NCBI GenBank assembly: GCA_958352855.1 | Contig: CATWQE010000005.1 | Span: 27,374 to 91,373 of the forward strand | Direction of reading: 5' to 3' | Length of the DNA stretch: 64,000 nt | Origin: an uncultured Bacillota bacterium | GTDB taxonomy: Bacteria > Bacillota > Clostridia > Lachnospirales > Lachnospiraceae | In this document: positions 16,143 to 24,165 of the stretch, piece after piece | How the letters are laid out: each line of letters starts with the position of its first letter | Numbering within the stretch: position 1 is the stretch's first letter | The notes under the pieces: generated by a model | Told to the model about the DNA's origin: nothing | Seen by the model: the letters and a program-made list of their open reading frames with translations, nothing else | The model's database searches: none | Translations under genes and position numbers: made by a program

Positions 16143-16460
16143 ATGCCAGCATTAAGTTGTACAGCAAAAACATGTGTGTATAATAAAAATGAGTATTGTT
16201 CCAAAGGTGATATTCTGGTGGACGGAGATACCGCCCAGACAGCAGATGAAACCTGCTGCAGAAGTTTCGTAGAGAAAAAAGGAAGTGCAAAAAACAGCGT
16301 AGATACAGGATGCGGATGTAAGACCATTGCCGTAGACTGCAAAGCCTGTGAATGTACCTTTAACAAGCAGGAAAAATGTAATGCGGACAAAATTACCATT
16401 ACAGGTACAAGCGCCTGCAAGTGTGACGAAACCTGCTGCGGCAGCTTTAGAAGACAGTAA
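16143..16460 (+). CDS. Double DUF1540 cysteine-rich protein
   Basis: 105 residues from ATG 16143, which AGGAGG (16130-16135) selects over the in-frame ATG at 16122. Two DUF1540 units: residues ~4-43 (SCTAKTCVYNKNEYCSKGDI...ADETCCRSF) and ~60-102 (DCKACECTFNKQEKCNADKI...CDETCCGSF), each with six conserved Cys, suggesting metal or disulfide-bound small domains. Common in Clostridia and often annotated without function. Placed after thrS without its own obvious promoter; the shared terminator follows. Confidence 0.85.
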   Translation: MPALSCTAKTCVYNKNEYCSKGDILVDGDTAQTADETCCRSFVEKKGSAKNSVDTGCGCKTIAVDCKACECTFNKQEKCNADKITITGTSACKCDETCCGSFRRQ

Positions 16461-16463
16461 AAA

Positions 16464-16511
16464 AGAACAACAGGAGCGGGAGAAAATCCCGGCTTCTGTT
16501 GTTCTTTTTTT
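16464..16511. terminator. Bidirectional terminator between convergent genes
   Basis: AGAACAACAG (16464-16473) pairs with CTGTTGTTCT (16496-16505), extended inward by GGG/CCC pairs. Runs of T on the plus side and A on the other side allow use from both strands. Confidence 0.88.
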
Positions 16512-16516
16512 ACTGC

Positions 16517-17872
16517 TTAAACACTAATCCATCCCATAGCTTCTGATACTGCAAAAATCAGAACCAGTACCAGACATACAGGAGCAATCCATTTTAACAT
16601 AATGGTGTAGAATTTTTTCATCTTAAAGGAACCATTCAATTCTACCTCGTCAGAAACAGTCTTAGGACCGACAAAGTGACCAATGCAGATGCAGGTCAGG
16701 ATTGCCACAACAGGCATCAGAACACTGTTGCTGATAAAGTCGAAGAAATCCAGAAGCCCCAGTCCCAGAATCTTGATAAAGCTCAGTGGTCCAAAACCAA
16801 GAGAAACAATAGCTCCCAGAATCAAAACATAAATTGTAATGATTACGGTTGCTTTTTTGCGGCTCCAGCCCAGCTTATCCCGGATAATTGAAACATTAGT
16901 TTCCATCAGGGAAATAGAAGAGGTCAGGGCTGCGAATAATACTAATAAGAAGAATACAGCGCCAATTACACCGCCAAGAGTCATATCGTTAAATACTTTT
17001 GGAAGGGTAATAAACATTAAGGAAGGTCCTTTTCCAAGGGCTGCTTCGTCTCCGCCGGAGAATACGAATACAGAGGGAACAATCAGAAGACCAGCCAGGA
17101 AAGCAATAGCAGTATCGAAAATCTCAATCTGGCGTACAGAAGTTTCCAGATGACTGTCTTTCTTCATATAAGAACCATATGTAATCATAATACCCATGGC
17201 AAGGGACATGGAGTAGAACAACTGTCCCATGGCAGCCAATACGGTTGTGGCAGAAAATTTAGAAAAATCAGGAAGCAGATAATACTTCACGCCTTCAGCA
17301 GCTCCCGGTCTGGTAACGCAGAAGATGCAGATTCCCACGATTAATACTACCAGCAGCGGCATCATGAAACGGCTTGCCCGTTCAATCCCTTTTTCCACAC
17401 CAAAGATTACAATGACGGAAGTCAGCAGAATGAAAACTGTAAACCAGATTACAGGGGAAACAGATTCACTGGTAAATCCTGTGAAAAAATCGTCTCCGGC
17501 TGCAGCGCTTACCTGTCCGGTTACAAATGTGACCAGGTATTTGATGACCCATCCGCCGATGACACAGTAGTAAGGGGTAATAATAAATGGAACCACACAA
17601 GCCAGAACGCCTACAAACCCAAAACGTTTATCCAGCTTTTTAAATGCGCCGATAGCGCTGACGCCGGTTTTTCGTCCAATAGCGATTTCTGTAATCATCA
17701 AAGTAAAACCAAAAGTAACGGCCAGTATTAAGTACACCAGCAGAAAAATGCCCCCGCCATATTTTGCTGCCAGATATGGAAATCTCCAGAGATTTCCAAG
17801 ACCTACTGCAGAGCCGGCAGCAGCAAGGACAAAGCCCATTTTGCTTGAAAATGTTCCTCGTTTTTTGTCCAT
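16517..17872 (-). CDS. Sodium-dependent neurotransmitter:sodium symporter (NSS) family transporter
   Basis: 451 residues, about 11-12 membrane helices. The N-terminus carries the family signature: FVLAAAGSAVGLGNLWRFPYLAAKYGGG, which holds sodium and substrate in the unwound part of helix 1 (LeuT/MhsT fold). Bacterial members import amino acids, often hydrophobic or aromatic ones, with Na+. An AAGGAGA ribosome site precedes the ATG. Transcribed alone, convergent to the DUF1540 gene. Confidence 0.92.
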   Translation of the reverse strand: MDKKRGTFSSKMGFVLAAAGSAVGLGNLWRFPYLAAKYGGGIFLLVYLILAVTFGFTLMITEIAIGRKTGVSAIGAFKKLDKRFGFVGVLACVVPFIITPYYCVIGGWVIKYLVTFVTGQVSAAAGDDFFTGFTSESVSPVIWFTVFILLTSVIVIFGVEKGIERASRFMMPLLVVLIVGICIFCVTRPGAAEGVKYYLLPDFSKFSATTVLAAMGQLFYSMSLAMGIMITYGSYMKKDSHLETSVRQIEIFDTAIAFLAGLLIVPSVFVFSGGDEAALGKGPSLMFITLPKVFNDMTLGGVIGAVFFLLVLFAALTSSISLMETNVSIIRDKLGWSRKKATVIITIYVLILGAIVSLGFGPLSFIKILGLGLLDFFDFISNSVLMPVVAILTCICIGHFVGPKTVSDEVELNGSFKMKKFYTIMLKWIAPVCLVLVLIFAVSEAMGWISV

Positions 17873-18033
17873 AACAATCTCCTTCTATGATGAATTTATT
17901 AGTTTCCCGTTTTGGAGTGGTATAATATTAACGCCCCAAATAGGATGCTTAGGATTCATTATGCCATTGAATATAAGAAAAAACAAGATTTTTCTTCATA
18001 AAAATAAAGAAAATATAAAAATTCTTAAATTAC
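17873..18033. other. AT-rich intergenic region upstream of the divergent NSS and infC genes
   Basis: Contains the minus-strand ribosome site for the NSS gene (near 17883) and a possible minus-strand -10 box (TATTAT) around 17925. No gene or convincing structure was found in the rest. Confidence 0.5.
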
Positions 18034-18062
18034 TTGACGTGAGAAAGGGAATATGCTATAGT
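18034..18062 (+). promoter_or_regulatory. Promoter of the infC-rpmI-rplT operon
   Basis: TTGACG (18034-18039), 17-bp spacer, TATAGT (18057-18062). Confidence 0.8.
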
Positions 18063-18068
18063 ATCAAG

Positions 18069-18298
18069 GTCTGAAGAAAAAGAAAGCAGAGTATCCACTC
18101 TCACCTTAGCACAAGAGCGTGACTAATGGTTTATACGTAAATAATGAGGCGCACAGCGTTTTTTTATGGGATAACAGGTGGATAGTATTGCAGATTCTGC
18201 ACAGACTATTCACTTTTTTCTTTCTTTCTTCTTTAAACGATTGGGATGGCTTGAGGGCTTGGAACAAGTGGTTATCAATATTATGGAGGTGCACTACT
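18069..18298 (+). promoter_or_regulatory. Leader of infC-rpmI-rplT with an internal attenuator, candidate L20 leader
   Basis: About 230 nt of untranslated leader. GTGGATAGT (18178-18186) pairs with ACTATTCAC (18205-18213), with an inner GCAG/CTGC stem, and TTTTTT follows at 18214-18219: an intrinsic terminator 80 nt before the infC start. In Bacillus the same operon is switched off by ribosomal protein L20 acting on a leader terminator, so the same control is likely. The L20-binding motif itself could not be verified by eye. Confidence 0.6.
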
Positions 18299-18805
18299 AT
18301 TAGCGATTTAATGATCAACGAACAAATCAGAGACAGAGAAGTACGTCTTATTGGCGCAAACGGGGAACAGCTTGGAATCATGTCCGCCAGAGATGCGCAG
18401 AAACATGCAATGGAAGCAGGCTTGGATCTTGTAAAGATTGCTCCTACAGCAAAGCCGCCGGTTTGTAAAATAATTGACTATGGCAAGTATAAGTACGAAT
18501 TAGCCAGAAAAGAAAAAGAAGCTAAAAAGAAACAGAAAACCATAGAAATTAAAGAAGTGCGTTTATCCCCGAATATTGAGGAAAACGATTTGAACACAAA
18601 GGTCAACAATGCCAGAAAGTTCCTTACCAAAGGAAATAAAGTCAAAGTCACCCTGCGTTTCAGGGGCAGAGAAATGGCACATATGCAGAGCAGCAAACAT
18701 ATCCTGGATAAGTTCGCTGAGATTCTGTCCGACATTGCGGTTGTGGAAAAAGCACCGAAGGTAGAAGGCAGAAGCATGACTATGTTTTTGACAGAAAAAC
18801 GTTAA
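18299..18805 (+). CDS. infC: Translation initiation factor IF-3, ATT start codon
   Basis: 168 residues when started at ATT 18299. GGAGG at 18285-18289 lies 9 bases before this ATT; the first ATG (18311) would be 21 bases away, too far. infC is the classical gene with a non-canonical start (ATT/ATC), through which IF-3 discriminates against its own mRNA. The protein shows the N-domain (SDLMINEQIRDREVRLIGANGEQLGIM) and C-domain (LRFRGREMAHMQSSKHILDKF). Longer frame upstream to 18119 is the untranslated leader. Confidence 0.93.
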   Translation: MSDLMINEQIRDREVRLIGANGEQLGIMSARDAQKHAMEAGLDLVKIAPTAKPPVCKIIDYGKYKYELARKEKEAKKKQKTIEIKEVRLSPNIEENDLNTKVNNARKFLTKGNKVKVTLRFRGREMAHMQSSKHILDKFAEILSDIAVVEKAPKVEGRSMTMFLTEKR

Positions 18806-18835
18806 TAAGAAAAAGAGTTTAAGGAGGACATAAAC

Positions 18836-19033
18836 ATGCCAAAAATGAAAACAACAAAAGCCGCTGCAAAGCGCTTCAAAACAACAGGAACAGGTAAATT
18901 AAAAAGAAATAAAGCCTACAAAAGCCATATCTTAACAAAGAAATCTCAGAAGAGAAAGAGAAATCTTAGAAAAGCAGCTATGACAGACGCAACAAATGTA
19001 AAGAGCATCAAGAAAATTTTACCTTACATGTAA
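18836..19033 (+). CDS. rpmI: Ribosomal protein bL35
   Basis: 65 residues, very basic, MPKMKTTKAAAKRFKTTGTGKLKR...HILTKKSQKRKRNLRK typical of L35. Strong AAGGAGG site. Sits between infC and rplT in the universal order. Confidence 0.97.
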   Translation: MPKMKTTKAAAKRFKTTGTGKLKRNKAYKSHILTKKSQKRKRNLRKAAMTDATNVKSIKKILPYM

Positions 19034-19090
19034 TTTGCTTGTAGGTAAAGGTGAAAGTCACAGAATTGTAATTATAGGAGGAAATTAAGA

Positions 19091-19447
19091 ATGGCAAGAA
19101 TTAAAGGCGGTTTAAACGCTAAGAAAAAACACAATAGAGTATTAAAAATGGCAAAGGGCTACAGAGGCGCTCGTTCTAAACAGTACAGAGTAGCAAAACA
19201 GTCTGTAATGAGAGCTCTTACCAGCCAGTATGCAGGCAGAAAACAGAGAAAACGTCAGTTCAGACAGTTATGGATTGCTCGTATCAACGCTGCAGCAAGA
19301 ATGAACGGTTTATCCTACAGCAAATTTATGTACGGATTAAAACTGGCTAACGTTGACCTGAACAGAAAAGTATTAGCTGACATGGCAATCAACGATGCAC
19401 AGGGATTCGCTACATTAGCAGAGCTGGCAAAATCTAAATTAGCTTAA
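19091..19447 (+). CDS. rplT: Ribosomal protein bL20
   Basis: 118 residues; basic N-terminal tail (MARIKGGLNAKKKHNRVLKMAKGY...) and the globular domain RQLWIARINAAARMNGLSYSKF. Besides its role in 50S assembly, L20 is the expected repressor of its own operon through the leader described above. AGGAGG precedes the ATG. Confidence 0.97.
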   Translation: MARIKGGLNAKKKHNRVLKMAKGYRGARSKQYRVAKQSVMRALTSQYAGRKQRKRQFRQLWIARINAAARMNGLSYSKFMYGLKLANVDLNRKVLADMAINDAQGFATLAELAKSKLA

Positions 19448-19460
19448 TGAAGTTTTGAAA

Positions 19461-19494
19461 AGAGACTATCGAATTATAAGATAGTCTCTTTTTT
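19461..19494 (+). terminator. Terminator of infC-rpmI-rplT
   Basis: AGAGACTATC (19461-19470) pairs with GATAGTCTCT (19480-19489), followed by T6. Confidence 0.92.
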
Positions 19495-19499
19495 GGTAG

Positions 19500-19528
19500 T
19501 TGAAATTTCCATCAAAACCCAGTATAAT
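19500..19528 (+). promoter_or_regulatory. Promoter of the flavodoxin-ferredoxin gene
   Basis: TTGAAA (19500-19505), 17-bp spacer, TATAAT (19523-19528), starting just after the preceding terminator. Confidence 0.85.
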
Positions 19529-19565
19529 TGTTTATTTATAAACAACAGAAAGGGGTAGCGTTATT

Positions 19566-20327
19566 ATGAGTGTATATGCCATTTATTTTAGCCCTACAAG
19601 AAGCACAGAAAAGATTGTAAAGATACTGGCCAGAGAATTTGGTAATTATGGGGAAATTGATTTAAGCAAACAAAGCTCAGGGGAAAACGTCAGAGCTTTT
19701 AAAGAAGAGGATATTTGTATCTTTGGTGTGCCATCCTATGGCGGAAGAGTTCCGGCGCCAGCACTGGAGCGGATGAAGAAAATGAAGGGAAACCAAGCAA
19801 CAGCAATTTTAGTTGCTGTGTATGGAAACCGGGCATATGAAGATACACTTTTAGAATTAAAGGAACAGGTAGAAGCCTGTGATTTCTTTGTGACAGGTGC
19901 AGTCTCCGCAGTGGCAGAGCATTCCATTATGCACCAGTTTGCAACAAAAAGGCCGGATAAAAAGGATAGACAGGAATTAAAAGAGTTTGCCATTAAGCTT
20001 GTAGAAAAAATCAAAACAGGCCATGGAAAAGAAGAAATTACGGTACCTGGCAAGAAGCCATACCGCACCTATAAAGGAGTGCCTTTAAAGCCAAAGGCAA
20101 GTAAGCAATGTACAGCATGTGGACTTTGCGCCCGCCTTTGTCCGGTAGGAGCTATCTCAGCAAAGGAGCTTCGAAAAACAGATAAGAGCAAATGTATTTC
20201 CTGTATGCGGTGTGTAGAGAATTGTCCGGTAAAGGCAAGAAAGGTCAGCAAATTAAAGGTAAAACTGACTTCTCTGAAAATGAAAAAAGCGTGTGCTGAT
20301 CGAAAATCAAACCAGTTATTTTTATAA
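19566..20327 (+). CDS. EFR1-type flavodoxin-ferredoxin fusion protein
   Basis: 253 residues. N-terminal flavodoxin-like fold with the phosphate-binding loop SPTRSTEKIV (residues ~9-18), then two 4Fe-4S motifs: CTACGLCARLCP and CISCMRCVENCP (about 180-220). A soluble electron carrier with FMN and two iron-sulfur clusters. It sits directly upstream of the Rnf-like operon but is separated from it by a terminator. Because that operon lacks the ferredoxin-type subunit RnfB, this protein is a plausible electron donor to it; this is inference from location only. Confidence 0.85.
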   Translation: MSVYAIYFSPTRSTEKIVKILAREFGNYGEIDLSKQSSGENVRAFKEEDICIFGVPSYGGRVPAPALERMKKMKGNQATAILVAVYGNRAYEDTLLELKEQVEACDFFVTGAVSAVAEHSIMHQFATKRPDKKDRQELKEFAIKLVEKIKTGHGKEEITVPGKKPYRTYKGVPLKPKASKQCTACGLCARLCPVGAISAKELRKTDKSKCISCMRCVENCPVKARKVSKLKVKLTSLKMKKACADRKSNQLFL

Positions 20328-20345
20328 GAAAACGGAAATCAGAAC

Positions 20346-20393
20346 AGTCATGGTAGAAAAGGATGCCCTATCCAGAAAATACCATGACTTTTT
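20346..20393 (+). terminator. Terminator after the flavodoxin-ferredoxin gene
   Basis: GTCATGGTA (20347-20355) pairs with TACCATGAC (20380-20388), followed by T5. Confidence 0.85.
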
Positions 20394-20494
20394 CTTATAT
20401 CTATGGAAAAATAAACTTGCCAAAATAAGTACAATATGTTATTTTATTAAGGCATGTCAATTATTTAACGAAGAAAAGTGGAGGAAGACAGGGT

Positions 20495-21880
20495 ATGTGG
20501 AAAAAGAAAACAAGTAAATTTCCCGGCGGAATTCATCCCACAGATGGTTATGATAAACTCATGACCATGAACCTGCCTGTTCAGGAATATTGGCCAAAGA
20601 CTGTAACCATTTTGTCAGAACAGTCTTTTGGAGGAAGATGCAGACTTTTGGTCAAACCCAAGGATAAGGTAAAAGCAGGGGATTTGATTGGAACTGCAGA
20701 AGCCTTTATGGCAGCGCCTCTTCACGCAAGTGTAACAGGAGAAGTCCTGGAGGTGAAGGAAGTGATGAATCAGGGAAGAAAGATTCTGGCCTGTATTGTA
20801 GAGCGGGATGAAAACCAGGAATCTGCTGATACTAAGAAGGCCTATGAAACAGAGCTTGCGAACCTGGATGAGATTTCCAGAGAAGAGATTCTGGCAGGCA
20901 TCCGGGATGGCGGTCTTACCGGTATGGGGGGCGCTGGATTTCCGACTCATAAGAAATATGAGACAGATAAGGAAATTACTACACTGCTGATTAATGGTGT
21001 GGAATGCGAACCGTTTCTTACCTGTGATTACAGATTAATGATGGAGCAGAGCTTTGCATTGTTAAACGGTGCGGCCTTGTTATTTAAGGCATCTGGCGCA
21101 AAAGAAGCTGTCATTTGTATTGAAGATAATAAACCGGAGGCTATCCGTACCTTGAAGGAATTGCTGGCACAGTCAGGAAATATGCCGGATAAAAAAGGGT
21201 TTGCAAATATCCGGGTGGAAGAACTGCCTACCCAATATCCTCAGGGAGGAGAGCGCCAGCTTATTCAGGCAGTTGTGAAAAAAGAAGTACCGGCAGGGGG
21301 ACTTCCGGCTGACGTAGGAGTGATTGTTTCCAATATTGGAACAGCTAAAGCCGCTGCGGATATGATTCTGGGAGGAATTCCTCTGATACGGAGAAATGTC
21401 ACAGTAACAGGCTGTGTAAAACAACCTGGCAACTATCTGGTTCCCATTGGGACTTCTGCAAAAGAATTAGTAGAGCTTTGCGGTGGCGTTACTGTAAAAG
21501 AGAACAGAATTATTGCAGGGGGACCTATGACAGGACCTTGTGTGGCTTCTGACTGGAATGGAGAAGAAGAGTTATTTTATGTGACAAAAAACACTTCCGG
21601 CATTCTGGTGCTGCCAGACAGCAAGGAGGAGGAACAGCCTTGTATTCGCTGCTCAGGCTGCGCAAATGTGTGTCCGGCAGGATTGGTGCCTTATCAGATT
21701 GAATACGCCTTTTTAGAGGAAGATTATGATTTGTGCGAACAGCTTCATGCCAGTGAATGTATTGCCTGTGGATGCTGCTCTTATATCTGTCCGGCAAAAA
21801 GAGAACTTTCTGTGCGGACCAGAATGGCAAGAGACATGGTGAAACAGAGAATGCGTGAAAGGGCGGTGAAGAAAGCATGA
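20495..21880 (+). CDS. rnfC: RnfC-like electron transport complex subunit
   Basis: 461 residues. N-terminal lipoyl-like domain (YWPKTVTILSEQSFGGRCRLLVK), the flavin/nucleotide-binding part with GLTGMGGAGFPTHKK (~145-160) and GVECEPFLTCDYRLM, and two C-terminal 4Fe-4S motifs CIRCSGCANVCPAG and CIACGCCSYICPAK. Peripheral cytoplasmic subunit that exchanges electrons with NAD(H) in Rnf complexes. GGAGG before the ATG. First gene of a four-gene operon; its stop overlaps the next start (ATGA). Confidence 0.92.
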   Translation: MWKKKTSKFPGGIHPTDGYDKLMTMNLPVQEYWPKTVTILSEQSFGGRCRLLVKPKDKVKAGDLIGTAEAFMAAPLHASVTGEVLEVKEVMNQGRKILACIVERDENQESADTKKAYETELANLDEISREEILAGIRDGGLTGMGGAGFPTHKKYETDKEITTLLINGVECEPFLTCDYRLMMEQSFALLNGAALLFKASGAKEAVICIEDNKPEAIRTLKELLAQSGNMPDKKGFANIRVEELPTQYPQGGERQLIQAVVKKEVPAGGLPADVGVIVSNIGTAKAAADMILGGIPLIRRNVTVTGCVKQPGNYLVPIGTSAKELVELCGGVTVKENRIIAGGPMTGPCVASDWNGEEELFYVTKNTSGILVLPDSKEEEQPCIRCSGCANVCPAGLVPYQIEYAFLEEDYDLCEQLHASECIACGCCSYICPAKRELSVRTRMARDMVKQRMRERAVKKA

Positions 21881-22845
21881 GTCAGACAAGAGTGATTAAC
21901 GGACCTCATATCCGTACAGAGCGCACAACCAGAAGCGTTATGATGAATGTGTCTATTTCCCTGGTTCCTGCCCTTCTTGGCGCGATTTACTTTTTTGGCA
22001 TCAGGGCATTATATCTGGCAGGGCTTTCCATTACGGTGTGTGTTCTTACAGAATTTTTCTGGCAGAAATTAACGAAAAAACAGGTAACAGCAGGAGATTT
22101 CAGCGCTGTGGTTACCGGACTTTTGCTGGTACTGAACATGCCGGTTACAGTTCCCATATGGACCCTGGTGGCAGCAGATGTATTCAGTATTCTGGTTGTA
22201 AAGCAGATGTTTGGTGGAATCGGAAATAACTTTGTCAATCCGGCATTGATGGGAAGACTTTTGACCATGGTTGCCTGGCCGGGGGCGGTGATGCAGTATG
22301 TGGCTCCAAGAACCTTAGAAACAGATGCGGTGTCTGCGGCAACGGTTTTAGGCGCTGTGAAAACCGGTGGAGAGCAGGGCTACAGCTACCTGCAGATGTT
22401 TTTAGGAGAGACACCGGGAGCTATGGGAGAGACCAGCAAACTGTTGTTGCTGGCAGGCTTTGCATATATGTGTTACAAGGGAATTGTCAATGCAGAAGCA
22501 TGTCTTACCTATATTGGAACTGTGGTAGTGCTGACCTTTGTTTTTGGCCCGGAAGGGCTTTTTACTGGAGATATTCTCCTGAATCTTTTCGGAGGCGGAC
22601 TGATTATGGGCGGATGCTATATGTTATCTGACTATGCCTTTGTGTCCAGAAGAGGAAAGCTGCTTTATGCAGTGACAGCAGGTGTGATTACTGCGGCAAT
22701 CCGAATTTTCAGTGTTTATCCGGAGGGAATCTGCTTTGGTATTTTAACAGCAAACTGTATGGCAGGAATGCTGTCCTTAGTGTATCAAAAGCATGTATAC
22801 GGAGTTTCAGAAAAAAGAGGCTTAAATTGGAGGAAGAATCGATGA
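21877..22845 (+). CDS. rnfD: RnfD-like membrane flavoprotein subunit
   Basis: 322 residues, about 9-10 membrane helices. Begins GPHIRTERTTRSVMMNVSISLVPAL, as RnfD proteins do. The ApbE flavinylation site is present as DAVSAAT with acceptor T156, so FMN should be covalently attached. GGIGNNFVNPALMGR is another conserved segment. Integral subunit passing electrons across the membrane in Rnf/Nqr. Overlaps rnfC by 4 bp and rnfG by 4 bp, indicating translational coupling. Confidence 0.92.
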   Translation: MSQTRVINGPHIRTERTTRSVMMNVSISLVPALLGAIYFFGIRALYLAGLSITVCVLTEFFWQKLTKKQVTAGDFSAVVTGLLLVLNMPVTVPIWTLVAADVFSILVVKQMFGGIGNNFVNPALMGRLLTMVAWPGAVMQYVAPRTLETDAVSAATVLGAVKTGGEQGYSYLQMFLGETPGAMGETSKLLLLAGFAYMCYKGIVNAEACLTYIGTVVVLTFVFGPEGLFTGDILLNLFGGGLIMGGCYMLSDYAFVSRRGKLLYAVTAGVITAAIRIFSVYPEGICFGILTANCMAGMLSLVYQKHVYGVSEKRGLNWRKNR

Positions 22846-24146
22846 AAAATAAAAATGTAAGAGGGCTTCTTGCCCTGGTTGTGGTGACAGCTCTTTCTTT
22901 TGGAGTGATTTTAGGCTCAAAGGCACTGGCGCAGGATACAGGAGCCGGAAATGGGTCAGGGGAAGCAAAGGTTCTGGAAGAACTGGATACCAAGGGCGCT
23001 GAAAATATTCAGAAAGCAGTAAAAACAGACAAGGGTTATGTGGTTACTGTAAAGAAAAAAGGCTATGCCAGCGATATTGTGATGAATGTTTCCTTTGATG
23101 AAAAAGGAGAAACTGTGACAAAAGTAGAAGTCACAGAGCAGAATGAAACCGAAGGTCTGGGCGCTAAGATTGCAGATGCAGAGTTTTTAAGCCAGTTTGA
23201 AGGGGTAAAAGCTCCGGTGGTTCTGCCAGGCATGAAGCTGGAGGGAGACAGCCAGGAAGAAAACAGCACAGAGGAATTAAAGGATGCTGTTTTTGCAGAC
23301 GGAACTTATGAAGCAAAAGGCGAACCAATGGATGGTTATACAGACCAGGTGAACATGACTGTAAAAGACGGAAAGATTACCGAAGTGGTATGGGAATCCG
23401 TAGGAGAAGATGGAAGCAAGAAAAGCGTGCTGTCTGAAAGCGGAGAATATGTGATGACAGAAGACGGTCCAACCTGGAAGGAACAGGCAGAAGCCATGGC
23501 AGCAGCCTTAGTAGAGAACCAGTCACTGGATTTTGCAAAGCTGGATGAGCAGGGAAAAACCGATGCAGTATCAGGTGTGAGCATTTCCGTAGGCGGATTT
23601 GTAGATTTGGCCCAGCAGTGTATGAAAGAAGCTGCCGGCATTACAGAAACACCGGTTTTACAGGATGGAACCTATGAGGCAAAAGGTGAGCCGGCAGATG
23701 GTTATACAGACCAGGTGAACATGACTGTAAAAGACGGAAAGATTACCGAAGTAGTATGGGAATCTGTAGGAGAAGACGGAAGCAAGAAAAGCGTACTGTC
23801 TGAAAATGGAGAGTATGTGATGACAGAAAACGGTCCAACCTGGAAGGAACAGGCAGAAGCCATGGCAGCAACTCTGGTAGAGAACCAGTCCTTAGATTTT
23901 GCGAAGCTCAATGAACAGGGAAAAACCGATGCAGTATCAGGCGTTAGTATTTCTGTAGGTGGATTTGTAGATTTAGCGCAGCAGTGTCTGAATCAGGCTG
24001 CCGGAATCGAAGAAACAGAAGAAGAGGAAGCAGAAACACCGGCACAGGGAACACAGGTAGATGCAGTGTCCGGCGCTACCGTTTCTTCCACAGCAGCAGT
24101 AACAGGAATTAATGATGCTTATGCATTTTTGCAGACAGTGAAATAA
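22842..24146 (+). CDS. rnfG: Enlarged RnfG-like protein with two extra tandem FMN-binding-like modules
   Basis: 434 residues from ATG 22842 (GGAGGAAG upstream; the frame open from 22827 is inside rnfD). One N-terminal membrane anchor, then an RnfG-type domain (KKGYASDIVMNVSF...TEQNETEGLG). Two tandem units of 122 residues follow (153-274 and 275-396), each starting DGTYEAKGEP.DGYTDQVN and containing DAVSGVS. The canonical flavinylation site DAVSGATVSS (T413) is at the C-terminus. Usual RnfG is about 180-210 residues, so this one is double size. The unit motifs have Ser (S247, S369) where the FMN-accepting Thr would be. FMN_bind membership of the units is by pattern. Confidence 0.85.
   Translation: MKNKNVRGLLALVVVTALSFGVILGSKALAQDTGAGNGSGEAKVLEELDTKGAENIQKAVKTDKGYVVTVKKKGYASDIVMNVSFDEKGETVTKVEVTEQNETEGLGAKIADAEFLSQFEGVKAPVVLPGMKLEGDSQEENSTEELKDAVFADGTYEAKGEPMDGYTDQVNMTVKDGKITEVVWESVGEDGSKKSVLSESGEYVMTEDGPTWKEQAEAMAAALVENQSLDFAKLDEQGKTDAVSGVSISVGGFVDLAQQCMKEAAGITETPVLQDGTYEAKGEPADGYTDQVNMTVKDGKITEVVWESVGEDGSKKSVLSENGEYVMTENGPTWKEQAEAMAATLVENQSLDFAKLNEQGKTDAVSGVSISVGGFVDLAQQCLNQAAGIEETEEEEAETPAQGTQVDAVSGATVSSTAAVTGINDAYAFLQTVK
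23298..24010 (+). repeat. Tandem 366-bp duplication within rnfG
   Basis: Unit 1 at 23298-23663 and unit 2 at 23664 to about 24010. Long stretches are identical or differ only at third codon positions, e.g. from GGTTATACAGACC through AGAAAAGCGT. This indicates a recent in-frame duplication or ongoing gene conversion. Confidence 0.9.
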
Positions 24147-24165
24147 GAAAAGCGGAGGATACGAT

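Noticed and set aside
18119..18298. Upstream extension of infC
   Set aside because: Contains the leader terminator hairpin and T run, and no ribosome site; non-coding.
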